Shown here one piece after another: positions 35,016-45,311 of a stretch of DNA of 64,000 bases (positions are counted from its first letter, which is position 1; each line of letters opens with the position of its first letter). The position numbers and the translations under genes are program-made. Under the pieces are notes generated by a model. It saw only the letters and a program-made list of their open reading frames with translations, searched no databases and was not told the DNA's origin. The stretch lies in assembly GCA_963930645.1 (NCBI GenBank), contig OZ005649.1, positions 384,267,887 to 384,331,886 of the forward strand. The letters run 5' to 3'. The DNA comes from Salticus scenicus (taxonomy: Eukaryota > Arthropoda > Arachnida > Araneae > Salticidae).

Positions 35016-35384
35016 AATAAAAAAAATGTTTTTTTTTTGTTATAAGATTGCTATATATAAATTAGTCGTGTCTTACTAAATTAAATTCTGTCAAAGACAG
35101 ATTTTTTTTTTCTTTTCTTTTTCCTTTCTTTTTTTATGTAACGAACAAAATTAGACGACAGCTTTTGACATCTTGAGCAATTCGTATTTTTCACACGAAA
35201 TGAAAAATATCAATTATAACAAAATTGCATTTCTCAACAATCTCAGCTCTAACAATCTCAGCTTCGCTAGTCACTATATTTAAAGGACTTAAGAAACAAA
35301 AAACATTAATATAACATTAACATATTTTAAATCACTTTATAAATAAATAGTAAAAATAGAAAAACATTTAAATTGCTTAAAATC

Positions 35385-35540
35385 TCACTCCGAATCCCCA
35401 CTTTCTTCGGCAACCTCCTTCTTATCGACATTATATCGGTTCCGGTATTGCTTGCACTTACAGAACTCCAAGCAAAATTCTGTAATGCTACGATCAAGCG
35501 TTTGCCTAAAACGCGACGCGCACACAGACGCACTTGTCTT
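35385..35540 (-). CDS. Possible terminal exon of an unrecognised host gene
   Basis: Minus strand, open for 51 codons after a good splice acceptor (pyrimidine-rich ATTCTATCTATCTTCTATACAG, quoted as TCTATCTTCTATACAG, then exon). The predicted end is RFRQTLDRSITEFCLEFCKC, then KQYRNRYNVDKKEVAEESGD, SE and stop. It is richer in GC than its surroundings, with mixed charged residues and a Cys pair that do not look like random AT-rich translation. I do not recognise the family, and upstream exons are not visible. A chance open frame or an old pseudogene exon is possible. Confidence 0.3.
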   Translation of the reverse strand, partial: KTSASVCASRFRQTLDRSITEFCLEFCKCKQYRNRYNVDKKEVAEESGDSE

Positions 35541-35651
35541 CTGTATAGAAGATAGATAGAATGAATCCGAACTTCTTGTTGTTAAATAACTATAAATTGT
35601 CTTTATATAAAACAAAATTTAACTACACAATATGATATGCATATAGTTTAT

Positions 35652-35802
35652 AAAAAAAAGTATAAAATCACTTATGAAATACGTATATAAAACCTTTTTA
35701 TTAAAAATCAAACACAAAGCTTTTCGCTATTATTAAAATAGCATCTTCAGGTGTTGTTAATTAACAGCAGGGTAGACAGCATTATATACTGGAGAAGTCG
35801 AA
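35652..35802 (-). repeat. Left copy of ribozyme-bearing inverted repeat
   Basis: Matches the reverse complement of 37247-37392, including GCTATTATTAAAATAGCAT and TGTTGTTAATTAACAGCAGG. A 13-bp piece near 35775-35788 is absent from the other copy. The 1.45 kb between the copies carries a LINE 3' end but no clear PLE protein. Confidence 0.75.
35711..35755 (-). ncRNA. Hammerhead ribozyme motif (AAGCTT type)
   Basis: Minus-strand order: stem I AACAC, core CTGAAGA (U7 changed, tolerated), stem II GCTAT/ATAGC with an AT-rich loop, GAAA, palindromic AAGCTT in the stem III position, cleavage-site T, then GTGTT closing stem I with five perfect pairs. Layout is the same as the motifs at 9.3 and 12.7 kb, but every stem differs in sequence. 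Confidence 0.7.
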
Positions 35803-36232
35803 GAGTCAAATGCAGACATGAGGCAAGGAACTTCGTTGACGGCTGATATCGAGACTTCTAATCTTCCTGCTAGGGAATTTGTGTGGGCTTATACAAGTGT
35901 TTCTCAGCCATGTAGTTCTGGTGCGACTTTTTGTGAACTGTGTAATGGAGAAATCCTTCTCTTAAAAATAAGTCTATCGTTTGTCCATAAATTTCTGTGC
36001 ACTGCGTTGGAGAACAAATAGAAACCATTCAAGTCTTGATAATTTTAAACTGTCTTTATTGAGTATATATTCTTAAGAAGTCACATAAGGAAGTTCACAT
36101 AAAAAAATTAGTTGCAATAAAACCCAAGCATTTCTCGGGAAGCGAGGGGGAGAGAGAGAGGGCTAAAAAAACTTACGTATTTACTATACGATGAAAAAGC
36201 AAAAACTGTGTGTCTGCTTTTTTTCTCGCACG
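35803..36232. other. Interior of the inverted pair, no clear gene
   Basis: On the minus strand, 35803-36020 gives a partly open frame with stops (SPHKFPSRKIRSLDIS) that leads into the ribozyme region. It may be decayed PLE coding, but no diagnostic motif is present. Confidence 0.3.
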
Positions 36233-36246
36233 GGGAGAACCCCCGG

Positions 36247-36363
36247 TTGGTTGGTTGGTTGGTTGGCTTTTGTTGGCACAAAATCCGCAGTGGGATATGC
36301 TGCGCCAAACAATTACATAAAAAAACAAGAAGCAGCTTCTGGATGGGTTCACCCATCCAGATC
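36247..36363 (-). mobile_element. 117-bp LINE 3'-end copy with 14-bp target duplication
   Basis: The direct repeat GGGAGAACCCCCGG lies at 36233-36246 and 36364-36377. Between them is only the last 117 bp of the LINE family found at 51-64 kb: hairpin CTGGATGGGT/ACCCATCCAG, the GGCGCA...TGCGCC stem and the (CCAA)n tail. This is a very short 5'-truncated insertion made by target-primed reverse transcription. Confidence 0.9.
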
Positions 36364-36377
36364 GGGAGAACCCCCGG

Positions 36378-37246
36378 AAGGGAAGTTATATGCTTCGCTT
36401 TATCTTATTTTCGCCAAAATGAAAGCCAACTTCAGTTCTTTGTTTTAGATAATAAACTAATGTTAATTTTTTGAATTTGTAATGACGGTTTATAATTGTT
36501 TTAACCTTTTAATCGCCAACATTACGCCAAGCGACCGTTTGACTAGAGAAAATGACCGTTATGAACTGAAATCATTAATATTGGGTAATTTAAAATAAAT
36601 TACATCCGGTGTTCCAATAATATAAATTCTGACAATGAGTTTTCTTGTTTTATGACTATTTGAGAGCACTTTTTTTTATAATTACGTTTAATGTCAGAAT
36701 TTCCGTTAGATATTATTTCTTTTATTTTCTTTTTATCCCATAAAATAAAGTACTTTTCTATTTAAAAAGATAAACATTTTATTTATGATTTAGATATAAA
36801 ACATATACAATTTAGATTTCTGAATGATGTGTGTTATTGTTTTATGTTAATAAATAGTGTAGGTCGTATGTATAATTAAAATTGTGTAATTTTTAACGAC
36901 ATTTAAAAATAATTCTTTCTCCAAATGCTTAAGAACAAATTATGTAAATATAATATCTCACTTAATATTTAATTATTTTTTTTATTGCAATAATGCATTA
37001 ATTTATCATTAGATTTTATTTTATTTAAAAATTCAATTAAAATATAACCAAATATATGTGAACACCTTCACAAACTGGACCTTCTTTTTTCTAAAAGTAC
37101 GTGGCTACACTACAAGATAGTTACGGTGTGCTGAAACTTTTTATCTGTCAACGTTTTCTACAGGACTTGCTGTGTAACCTTAGTGTGACGCCAAATGATC
37201 TTAAATGACTCGTGATTTTTTCAAGACTTATTATTTTTTAAATGTA
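36378..37246. other. No gene seen
   Basis: AT-rich sequence within the ribozyme inverted pair. No coding motif found. Confidence 0.5.
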
Positions 37247-37392
37247 ACTGTATTGAACTTCTCCAGTACCCTGCTGTTAATTAACAACACCTGAACATGC
37301 TATTTTAATAATAGCGAAAAGCTTCGTGCTTGATTTTACTAATAAAAAAATTTACATACGTGTTTTAAAATGATTTTATACTTTTTTTTTTT
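37247..37392 (+). repeat. Right copy of ribozyme-bearing inverted repeat
   Basis: Inverted partner of 35652-35802. Contains a decayed hammerhead at 37286-37330: AACAC, CTGAACA (G8 lost as well as U7), GCTAT/ATAGC, GAAA, AAGCTT, C, GTGCT. The core change makes activity unlikely. Confidence 0.7.
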
Positions 37393-37455
37393 ATATGTTT
37401 ACACGTGAAGTCATTACAAATTTTAAACTTTCAGTATTTTTTAATTTTAACCATA

Positions 37456-39045
37456 CAGTGGTGGACATAATTATAAGACACCTATCTAATTTGACAAATA
37501 GTGAAAGAAAAGATTCGGAGCATAAAAATATTTTATCAAATATGTCAAAAACATAAATTTATTCTGTTATCACACGTAATTGTTATACAGAAATGATATT
37601 ATTATAGAGTTTAACAAAAAAATCAAAAATACCATGGACAAAATTATAAGACACCCTAACATTTTAATTAAAAATTCTGCAGTTTTTCGAAAATGATGTG
37701 CAATATGCAAATTTTCTGCACGCTATTATGACGTCAGCAGTTAACTAAAGCAGACGATAACCGACTTCACGCATTTACAAACATGCCACGAGGTACAGAA
37801 TTAAAAGAAAGTGAAATTCGTGAAATTTGGAGATTAAATGGAACTGGTGCTTCAATTAATAATATTTCCAAATTTATTAAACGCCCCAGGTGTGCAATTA
37901 GAAATGTTTTGAAAAAAGGAATTAATGGATCGGTGATTAAAAGATCTGAACGTACTCCTTGCTTGTCCTAGAGAGACAGGCGCCATGTGCTTTTGCTCGC
38001 TACACAGAATAAGATGAACACTACAGGCATTAAAAATGCTTTGAAACTGAATTGTTCAAGAAGAACCATTCTCAGAATGTTGCATAATGCTTTTTATGTG
38101 AAATATAAAAAAATTGAAGAAAAACACCACTGCTTCTAGGCCGGCACAAAATGGAGCATCTAAACTTCGCTAAACAAACTATGGCCTGGACCTCCAAATG
38201 GTACTCTGTGTTACTTTCTGATGAAAAAAAGTTTAACCTAGATGGTCCTGACGGGTTTCAATAATATTGGCATGATTTACGGAAGTCTTCTCATGAGCCG
38301 CCAAATGGGTGGAGGCTCTGTAATGGTTTGGGCTGGTTTTTCGGCTCAAGGGAAAACGGATATTGTTTTTGTGCATTCAAGAATGAATTCCGAAAAGTAT
38401 AAGAATCTTCTTAAAGATCAACTAGCCATATACCGTGAACTTCTTTGTGGCGAAAACTACACTTTCCAGCACGATAACGCGTTGGTTCATGCATCACACG
38501 AAAAAAAAAAGTGACTTTCAGAGCAAAGTATCAATGTTCTCCCGTGGCCTTCTCGCTCCCCAGACTTAAATCCCATGGAAAACTTGTGGGGGATCTTAGC
38601 TCGTGCGGTTTACCAAAATGGAAGGCAGTTTATATGTGTCGAAGACATAAAGAATGCTATAAAATGTGCTTGGGAAGAACTGTCTTGCAATATTTTGTTA
38701 GAATTGATAGATTCGATGCCGAATTGCATCTTTCATGGTATAAAAAACAATGGCGGCTCCACCAAATATTGAATAACCATGTTAGAGGATTTTCTTTTAG
38801 ACCATTAGTGTCTGCTAATTATGTTGACCACTGTATTTGGAGAAAACGGTTGGTGTCTTATAATTTTGTCCATTATGTTTTTTCATTAAATTGTATGAAA
38901 ATATCATTATTATAAAATAATAATATATGATAACAGAATAAATTTATGTTTTTGACGTAGTTGATAAAACATTTTTAAGTTCTGAATCTTTTCTTTCACT
39001 ATTTGTCAAATTAGATAGGTGACTTATAATTATTGTCCACCACTG
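37456..39045 (+). mobile_element. Tc1/mariner element with ~60-bp terminal repeats, decayed
   Basis: Ends CAGTGGTGGACATAATTATA and, inverted, CAGTGGTGGACAATAATTAT, both next to TA (37454-37455, 39046-39047). The inverted match extends inward to TTTGACAAATAGTGAAAGAA. At 1,590 bp it is full length, but the transposase is broken. Confidence 0.85.
37783..38772 (+). pseudogene. Tc1-like transposase relict
   Basis: Starts at ATG 37783 with MPRGTELKESEIREIWRLNG, the helix-turn-helix start of the family. A stop at 37969 and later frameshifts break it. Further pieces in order: RDRRHVLLLA and NCSRRTILRML; SDEKKFNLDGPDG (first Asp); GGGSVMVWAGF; YTFQHDNALVHAS (second Asp); LPWPSRSPDLNPMENLWG (Glu); and the C-terminal ELIDSMPNCIFHGIKNNGGS ending in a stop at 38772. 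All DDE motif positions survive across different frames, so the element was once complete. At least three shifts are needed to join them. Confidence 0.8.
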
Positions 39046-39047
39046 TA

Positions 39048-40044
39048 TAGTTTATAGACAATATTCAGACAATATTTTTACAATATATATACAATATTTT
39101 TATGGTTTGAGTTGAATATGGTGTCAACATAATTTGAAACACGTTAATAATACGTCATCTATAAATTGTACATATGTAAATAATACTTTAGTTAAATGTT
39201 TGTGAAGTAATAGCTTCAAGTCTAGTAATTATTAAATTGATATACAGTCCATTCAGTTCAAAAGTATCGTCAACAACACTGCTCTGCATGAAAATCAGTC
39301 CCAATATTATTTTTGCAAATTTTTACGTAAAATGACCTCCTGAATCCGAATATGACACTCATTTTGCCCTAACAGCGACCATTTTTTAGGGACCCTCTAT
39401 TTGTATCACGTTTCGGTAATTTGGCTATAAATTTGATTTTTAGGGAGAGAAAGAATAATTTTAACTGTTAAATATCTTCTGAGATCTACAGAGTTCGAAA
39501 ATTCTAAAACGGGAACATTTGCAGCAAGGGAAAAATTTAAGAGGGTGGTGGGATTTGCCATTGAAATTATATATTACATTTATTATATTTTATTAATCAA
39601 TTATTATTATTATTTACTATACACTATATATATTATATATTTTTTTAAGAGTTAATATATTTCTTTTGCATTCACTAAATCAAATTCATGGCTATAAAAT
39701 TACAGAACAGTAATAACAATTGGGGGAGGGAATGGCATCCCGCGAAAACGGTGGGTGATTGGGCAAAATGGGTGTCATATCCCCACGGAGGGCACTCCCC
39801 ATCAGACCTATGACCCTAGTGCAGTCAATCGGCCTTACTCCTAAAACACAAACACTATATACATGTTTGTTCAGGTAACCTGTCACAATACAAATCTTCT
39901 ATAACTTTATAAATTACTTTTGAAAAAAAAAAAATCTTGTTTTATTTTATTTGTTTATTTTTATAATTTCTTTTAAATTTACTGTTTGTCACATAACCAC
40001 TTTTTCTTCTATTTTTCTTGAATATTGAAATTTTTATAACACAG
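39048..40044. other. No gene seen
   Basis: AT-rich with a slightly more GC-rich patch at 39720-39840 that carries no convincing frame. The sequence just before 40045 forms a splice acceptor for the next feature. Confidence 0.5.
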
Positions 40045-41193
40045 CATCAGCAAGGAACTCTGTTACCACCGTGGGAAGTGGTTATATGTCACTTGCCTAA
40101 TTTAAAGAGTTTTACGTTTAAATGTGATTGTAGTGATGCAGTTCTCACAAATATTGCTCAATTTTGTCCTGATATTGAAGAAATCAATGTGAATGATTCT
40201 CGTGTTACATTTAATTCTGTGAAATTATTTTGTACATTTGAAAATGGAAAGCCCTCAAACACAAAACTAAAGAAGCTTGATATTGGTTGTGTAACTATTA
40301 ATGATAATGATGTGAAATACATATACTTAGAAATTTACCATCCCTTGAAGAGACTGGTTATTATGGAATTGCTTCTGTCTTGTATTCAATGCATAGAAAT
40401 GACTTGTTATCTCTTGATAAAGTTGCGCCTTATAATATAACTGCATTAGTCTTAGTACAAAGTGTCTATAATCCTGACTATGTAGATGTTAAAAAAGTTT
40501 CTTTCTCGGTATGCCCTAATTTAAAGAGTCTAGATTGCTGTATAAAAAATGAAAATCATGTAAATTATATCACACATCTTTCAAACATAGAACACTTAAG
40601 AATAAGAAATATATCTCGTTCTAAAATTGATATCGGTGATCTTTTGCAAACTATGGGCCATAAATTAACTGAACTGTCAGTAGCAAACTTTAAAGTATCC
40701 TTTTCTGTTCTTGCTAAAAATTGTCTTCATATCAGAAAATTGAGTATGGATAATGTAGTTTTTGATTTTGATGAGTATTTTCAGCCTTCATTTAATCCAT
40801 TGATTTCTTGTGCATTTGAGGCCATTTTGAAACCAATGAGTGACCATATAATTAGTTTGTTATTGTCGTCATCGACGAAATTTGAATCATTAACATTGGA
40901 ATACTGTGATTCATCCCGTGAAATTGAAAGAAAATTTTTGAAATGCTGTCAAATATGTCCTATTAAAGAACTGACCTTTTCTAAGTTTGAGTTTGATAAA
41001 AAAATACATTCAAAAGCTTCTCTTAACCTGCTACACTTTAAGATTTTTAAATATAGAAGATTGTCCTATTAAACACTCAGATGAAATTGAATTATTAAAA
41101 TATTCTCAAATGCTGAGTAATAAACCAAAAATTTTGTTTAAAAACAGTGAGGATTATTCTAATACTGATGATAATGATTATAGCCAGTGTTAA
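40045..41193 (+). pseudogene. LRR-like exon with two frameshifts (possible host gene)
   Basis: A TTTTTATAACACAG acceptor precedes HQQGTLLPPWEVVICHLPNL. No in-frame ATG lies nearby, so this is an internal or last exon, ending at TAA 41191-41193. The translation has spaced leucine-rich units: LPNLKSFTFKC, TKLKKLDIGCVTIND, CPNLKSLDC, LSNIEHLRIRNIS, HKLTELSVANFKV, CLHIRKLSMDNVVF, TKFESLTLEYCDS, CPIKELTFSKFEF and LRFLNIEDCPI. This fits an LRR solenoid of the kind found with F-box proteins, although no F-box is in this exon. The frame changes near 40320 (into RNLPSLEETGYYGIASVLYS) and near 41028. Both are single shifts with coding kept on each side, so either a young pseudogene or assembly errors. 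The specific family is not recognised. Confidence 0.6.
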
Positions 41194-41559
41194 CGCAATC
41201 AAGCATTATCATTAGGAAACTGTAATTTTTATATAAACTTTGGTTATATAATGATGTGCAATGTATATATATATATACAATACGGTAAGCATTTTAATTC
41301 ATGGTTTTATGATTACACAGTGATTAAAAAATATCTCTTATCCAAGAAATCCTATATATGCTGCCATTCAAATGCCGTCAGTAAAATCCCCCAGTAATGC
41401 AATGAACATTTTATTGAAATTAAAAAATTATTATTTACAGGCATGAAATTTTTCCGCGGATCCACGATTTTCCGCTTTTTTGTGATTTCCGTTAATTCCG
41501 CGTTTTATTTATTTATTTATTTATTTTTTTTTGTTTAAATCAAACTCCAATAACGATCA
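41194..41559. other. No gene seen
   Basis: Sequence following the LRR-like exon; may include its 3' untranslated region. A (TTTA)n run lies at 41505-41527. Confidence 0.4.
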
Positions 41560-41940
41560 GTGTTCAAATGCTCCACAAAAGACTTTAGATTCTCAATCTT
41601 TCTTCATCCAAAATATAAATGTCAATATTCATTTTTAACGTGCTTTATCATATTCTATGACATATAAAAGAACAGAATTATTCAATATTTCTCGCTCATG
41701 TAATTTTTTTTGTTCTGCGCCCCCCCCCCCTCCTTTTTTTTTAATCTCTAACCATCGCAGATCAAACTTTCTGTGAGAAGTCTTATTTTTGAATATTTAT
41801 TCATCCACAACAAAAATGTCAGCATTAATTTTAAGCTTATGATATTCTAGAACCCATGAAGAAGTAGAATTGTGTTTAATATTTCTCACTCATGAACTAC
41901 TTTTCATCCCCCCCCCTCTTCCCATTTTCCACCGCTAGTC
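41560..41940. repeat. Tandem duplication, ~210-bp unit, with C runs
   Basis: Two units each contain TCTTTCTTCATCC-like or TTTATTCATCCAC-like starts, AAATGTCA, a GAACAGAATT/AGTAGAATTG block, AATATTTCTC(G/A)CTCATG and then a C run (about 11 at 41719 and about 9 at 41910). C runs of this length are unusual here. Confidence 0.7.
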
Positions 41941-42013
41941 AATGATTAAATGTGTGTGTGTGTGTGTGTGTTGATGTGCATTATTCTTTTGGTTTAATTT
42001 GTCACTTTTAAAA

Positions 42014-42385
42014 TACTTTGTATAGTTTTTCCCTGTGAGCCTTATTTTTCATTTGAAATTAATTTTATAAACACATTTGTATAGTTTTCCCCGCGCACGT
42101 TATTTTTTCATTTGAAATTAATTTTATGAACACGCGTGTTTCCTCTTTGTTTAATTTTCTGCACTCTCATGCCTGTAATTAGTTTGAAATTGATATTTTT
42201 TCATTAAAATTTATTTTCATTGGCACTTATATTATTTCTTCTATTGATTAATCGTATGTAATATTCCACATCCTAAAATTTTTTAATGTTTACTGTTCAT
42301 GATTTATTATTATTATTGAATGCAGTAAGCTATATTACTGTTCATGATTTTTTATTATTATTATTGAATGTAGTAGATTATATAA
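42014..42385. repeat. Two further short tandem duplications
   Basis: At 42014-42135 a unit of about 61 bp occurs twice (TTGTATAGTTTT..., TTCATTTGAAATTAATTTTA). At about 42291-42372 a unit of about 53 bp occurs twice (TACTGTTCATGATTT..., TTATTATTATTGAATG). A (GT)n run lies at 41952-41971. Confidence 0.75.
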
Positions 42386-42890
42386 AAAAAAAGTACAGTT
42401 GAACCTTGATAATCTGAACACACTTAACGGGAATTACACTGTTTCCACAATCCTTGTCAAAATGAAGATTAGTTTCCGAGTTACTGATTAAATGAGCTAC
42501 TCATAATAACATGAAAAAGTTTTTTATTCCCCTTGAGATTCACGTTAACGAGGTTTGACTTAGTTTCATAGAATATATTTCTGGTGTTTATAGCTAATTT
42601 TCTTTGATCACTTTTTGCATATAAATTCAAAAACGTTTAATGTAGATTGAAAGATTAGTTTTATTTTACGTTTGATGGAACATTTGATTCCTCTTTGTTT
42701 GCAAAATGTCATTGATGCTTTCCTTTCCTTTGTTGTTGCATTTAGATTTTAGCTGAGCATCACTGTGTCACCATAAAGCTCAGCTAAAATTCAGAATTTA
42801 CGTTTTCAGACCGTTTCATCTATATAAACTATAACTGTAATATGTTTTTATTGAGATAATTGTATATATATATAGATATATATATATATA
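42386..42890. other. No gene seen; short hairpin
   Basis: Contains a hairpin TTTTAGCTGAGC/GCTCAGCTAAAA near 42746-42790 and a (TA)n tract near 42865-42890. No gene. Confidence 0.5.
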
Positions 42891-42892
42891 CA

Positions 42893-44930
42893 CAATTATG
42901 TTTGAAAAGTAGAACTCTTAAATATAATAGAAGAGGTTGCAGAGGAAAATGTAAAATTAACATTGACAACGATATCTTAAAAACTTTGGATTCAATTAAT
43001 AAGGAAAATATTAAATTCTGTGATATAAATATAATAAAAACCAAGGTCTTCAGTTTGAAAAATAAAGTTATAAAGTGGTTTATTGGAAATAAATTAAAAA
43101 GCTATTGTTTATTAAATATTTTAATTAACGATATTATTTTAGATTTGTTTAAACATAAAATTGGTAATTATAATTTGGATAAAGAGGGGAATTCGAAAGA
43201 ACACCCTCAGGAAAATTTGGTTTTGTCGTTCAGAGATAAAATTTTTGACTCCATTAAATTTAAAAAAGTTTTGAAAGCTTGTGAAAGTTTATTTCCTTTA
43301 AAAAACAGTTTTAATATTAGGATTGCTAATAGTTATGATAAAACTTTAAAAAATCTAATTTGCAATTATAATCAGTATAGTAAATGTATTAGTTTAATTA
43401 AAGAAGATGAATGTTATTGTAATTCAAATAGTTTAAAAGATTTTATTGATCCTTTTTTGGTCATATTGTCTCAGGAAATTTAAATATACATAATTGAAGA
43501 TGATCATTTAAAAAGTATTATGAATTTGGGATCAAGCTTTAGGTTGAATTTTAATTATAGCAATAAAAAAATCATTGATTTTATAGAAAAAGATTTAGAC
43601 ATTTTTATTTTAAAAATTTCCTATAAATATAGCTGGCCTTTTGAAGATTTTAGACAATGGAAATTTACATTTTTGTACCTTTTTAAGAAACAATTGCTTT
43701 TCCTTAGAAATTACTATAGTAAATTTAACCTTGATGAGTTTAAGTATAGTGCTGAACTTAAAAAAAGTATTGAAAATTTAAAAGATAAATTTATTATTGC
43801 TACAGTAGATAAAGCTAATAGTAATTTTGCTCTTATTTTGTAAAGTTTTTTATAAAAATCTTCTTTTAAAGGAATATTCAAGTAATAGTTCTTTCAATAA
43901 GTTAACTGACCACCCCTCTATTATCAAAAAACGTATATTCGCCTTTGATAAAAAACTAAATTTAAGCAGAAATTGTTTTAATTTTCCATATCTATTCGTT
44001 ACTATAAAATTTCATAAAAATCCAGTTAAATTTCGTTTTGTCACCTGTGGTACTAATAGCTATAATGATAAAGCCGGTAAAATCTTGTTTAAATATTTAA
44101 ATTCAGTTTTAAAAGTAATAAACTCTGCTAATGATTGTAACATTATAAACAATAACCAGAAAGTTTTAGAATATTTCAAGAATAATTCAGAAAGCATCAC
44201 TTCCGTAAATACCTATGATTTTGGAAATTTGTTTGGCAGTATTCCACATAACTTGGTAATAGAAGTTTTTGAAAGCATTTATGATGAAATTGGCAGCTAC
44301 TTAAATTGTGATAAAAATTACTGGACTAATCTTATCAGGTTTTGTATTTTTGAAAACGTTTTGTTTAACGGGAAAGATTACTTTTTACAGCGGAGGGGGA
44401 TCCAATGGGAACGAGTTTTTCGAGTGCTTTCGCAAATTTATTTTTATATTTTTATATTACTTTCTTCAGATATATTGATGATTTAATTGTTTTTAACTAT
44501 AATTGTTTCGAAAATATCTCTAAAAAAATATATCCTAAAGAATTTTAAACCGTACAGATACTGATAAAATTTCTTTCCTAGATTTAAATATGAAGAGAAA
44601 TGAAAATAAATGGCTCATTGGATTATATCATAAAAGAAAAGATTTTAATTTTATAGTTAATAGTCTTACTAATTGGTTTTCAAATATCAGTAGAAAAGTT
44701 TTAAAAAGTATTATGTTCGCACAGCTTAAAAGAATTCATACTATTTGCAATAATGAAGAAGATTTAAAATAGGCTCTTGAAGACTTAAAAAGTACCTTAC
44801 AAATTAACTGTTACCCGTCACAATTTTTAACTGTGACTTTCCAGAGTTTTCCTATCTCGGTTTGTTCTACTTCCTCATTCAAGGGCGATATTGAAGTACC
44901 GACGAGTAGCCCCGTCGGCCGAAGATAGTT
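42893..44930 (+). pseudogene. PLE-like reverse transcriptase relict
   Basis: A broken frame in several pieces. The N-terminal region to 43483 lacks known motifs and ends VILSQEI. The next piece carries LNIYIIEDDHLKSIMNLGSS and FRLNFNY. The reverse transcriptase part has FPYLFVTIKFHKNPVKFRFV, TYDFGNLFGSIPHNLV (first Asp region) and FNGKDYFLQRRGIQW (the region normally holding GIPQG). It ends with FRYIDDLIVF at 44464-44493 (catalytic YIDD), followed by TDTDKISFLDLNMKRNENKW and RKDFNFIVNSLTNWFSNISR. The TYDF/IPH and FLDL features place it with Penelope-like or related reverse transcriptases, not with the LINE at 51-64 kb. No GIY-YIG domain is visible after it. At least four stops or shifts. Confidence 0.65.
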
Positions 44931-45309
44931 TGTGTTCCAGATCAAGGGTTGTATTTTTATTTTATTTTATACTTTCTTGTTTACCTTCAGTAATTCTCTT
45001 TTGTATTGTATATTTTTTAAATGAATTGATGTAATTTTGCAACTTTTACAATTTGATAATTTTATAAAATATTTTTAGTAGTTTTATACATTATATGTAT
45101 GTTTGATTTCTCTTAAGTTATTGGTGGTTTTCTGTTTGGTGAGAAGTTGGGGGCTAAGGATAGTTATTAGCTTATAGCTACTGTCCTTTCAGAAACTTCT
45201 CGTTCACCCCTACACTGAGGGGCCTCCCTGATGAAGATGTCAGTGTTTTTTGGGATTTAATTTCATTCATTTGTTTATATATTTCTGCATTTATATATTA
45301 CTATATATA
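44931..45309. other. Possible 3' region of the PLE-like relict
   Basis: Noncoding. Contains CTACACTGAGGGGCCTCCCT and GATGAAGATGTCAGTG near 45212-45247, a hammerhead-like CTGATGA without the matching GAAA. A (TA)n run borders the next element. Confidence 0.35.
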
Positions 45310-45311
45310 TA

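Larger units (their letters stand above)
34625..35130 (-). repeat. Dispersed repeat, copy B, split by a tRNA-like insertion
   Basis: Outer parts 34625-34770 and 35038-35130 match copy A at 21870-22160 in reverse. About 250 bp between them is absent from copy A. The 8-bp word ATAAGATT at about 34791 and again at about 35042 may be the target duplication of the insert. Confidence 0.65.

Noticed and set aside
44880..44935. CCGACGA...CCGAAG as a hammerhead core
   Set aside because: The invariant U4 and the GAAA are both wrong, and pairing is poor.
45195..45250. CTGATGA near the end of the PLE-like reverse transcriptase as another hammerhead
   Set aside because: No GAAA with paired stem II follows, and stem I partners are not found.
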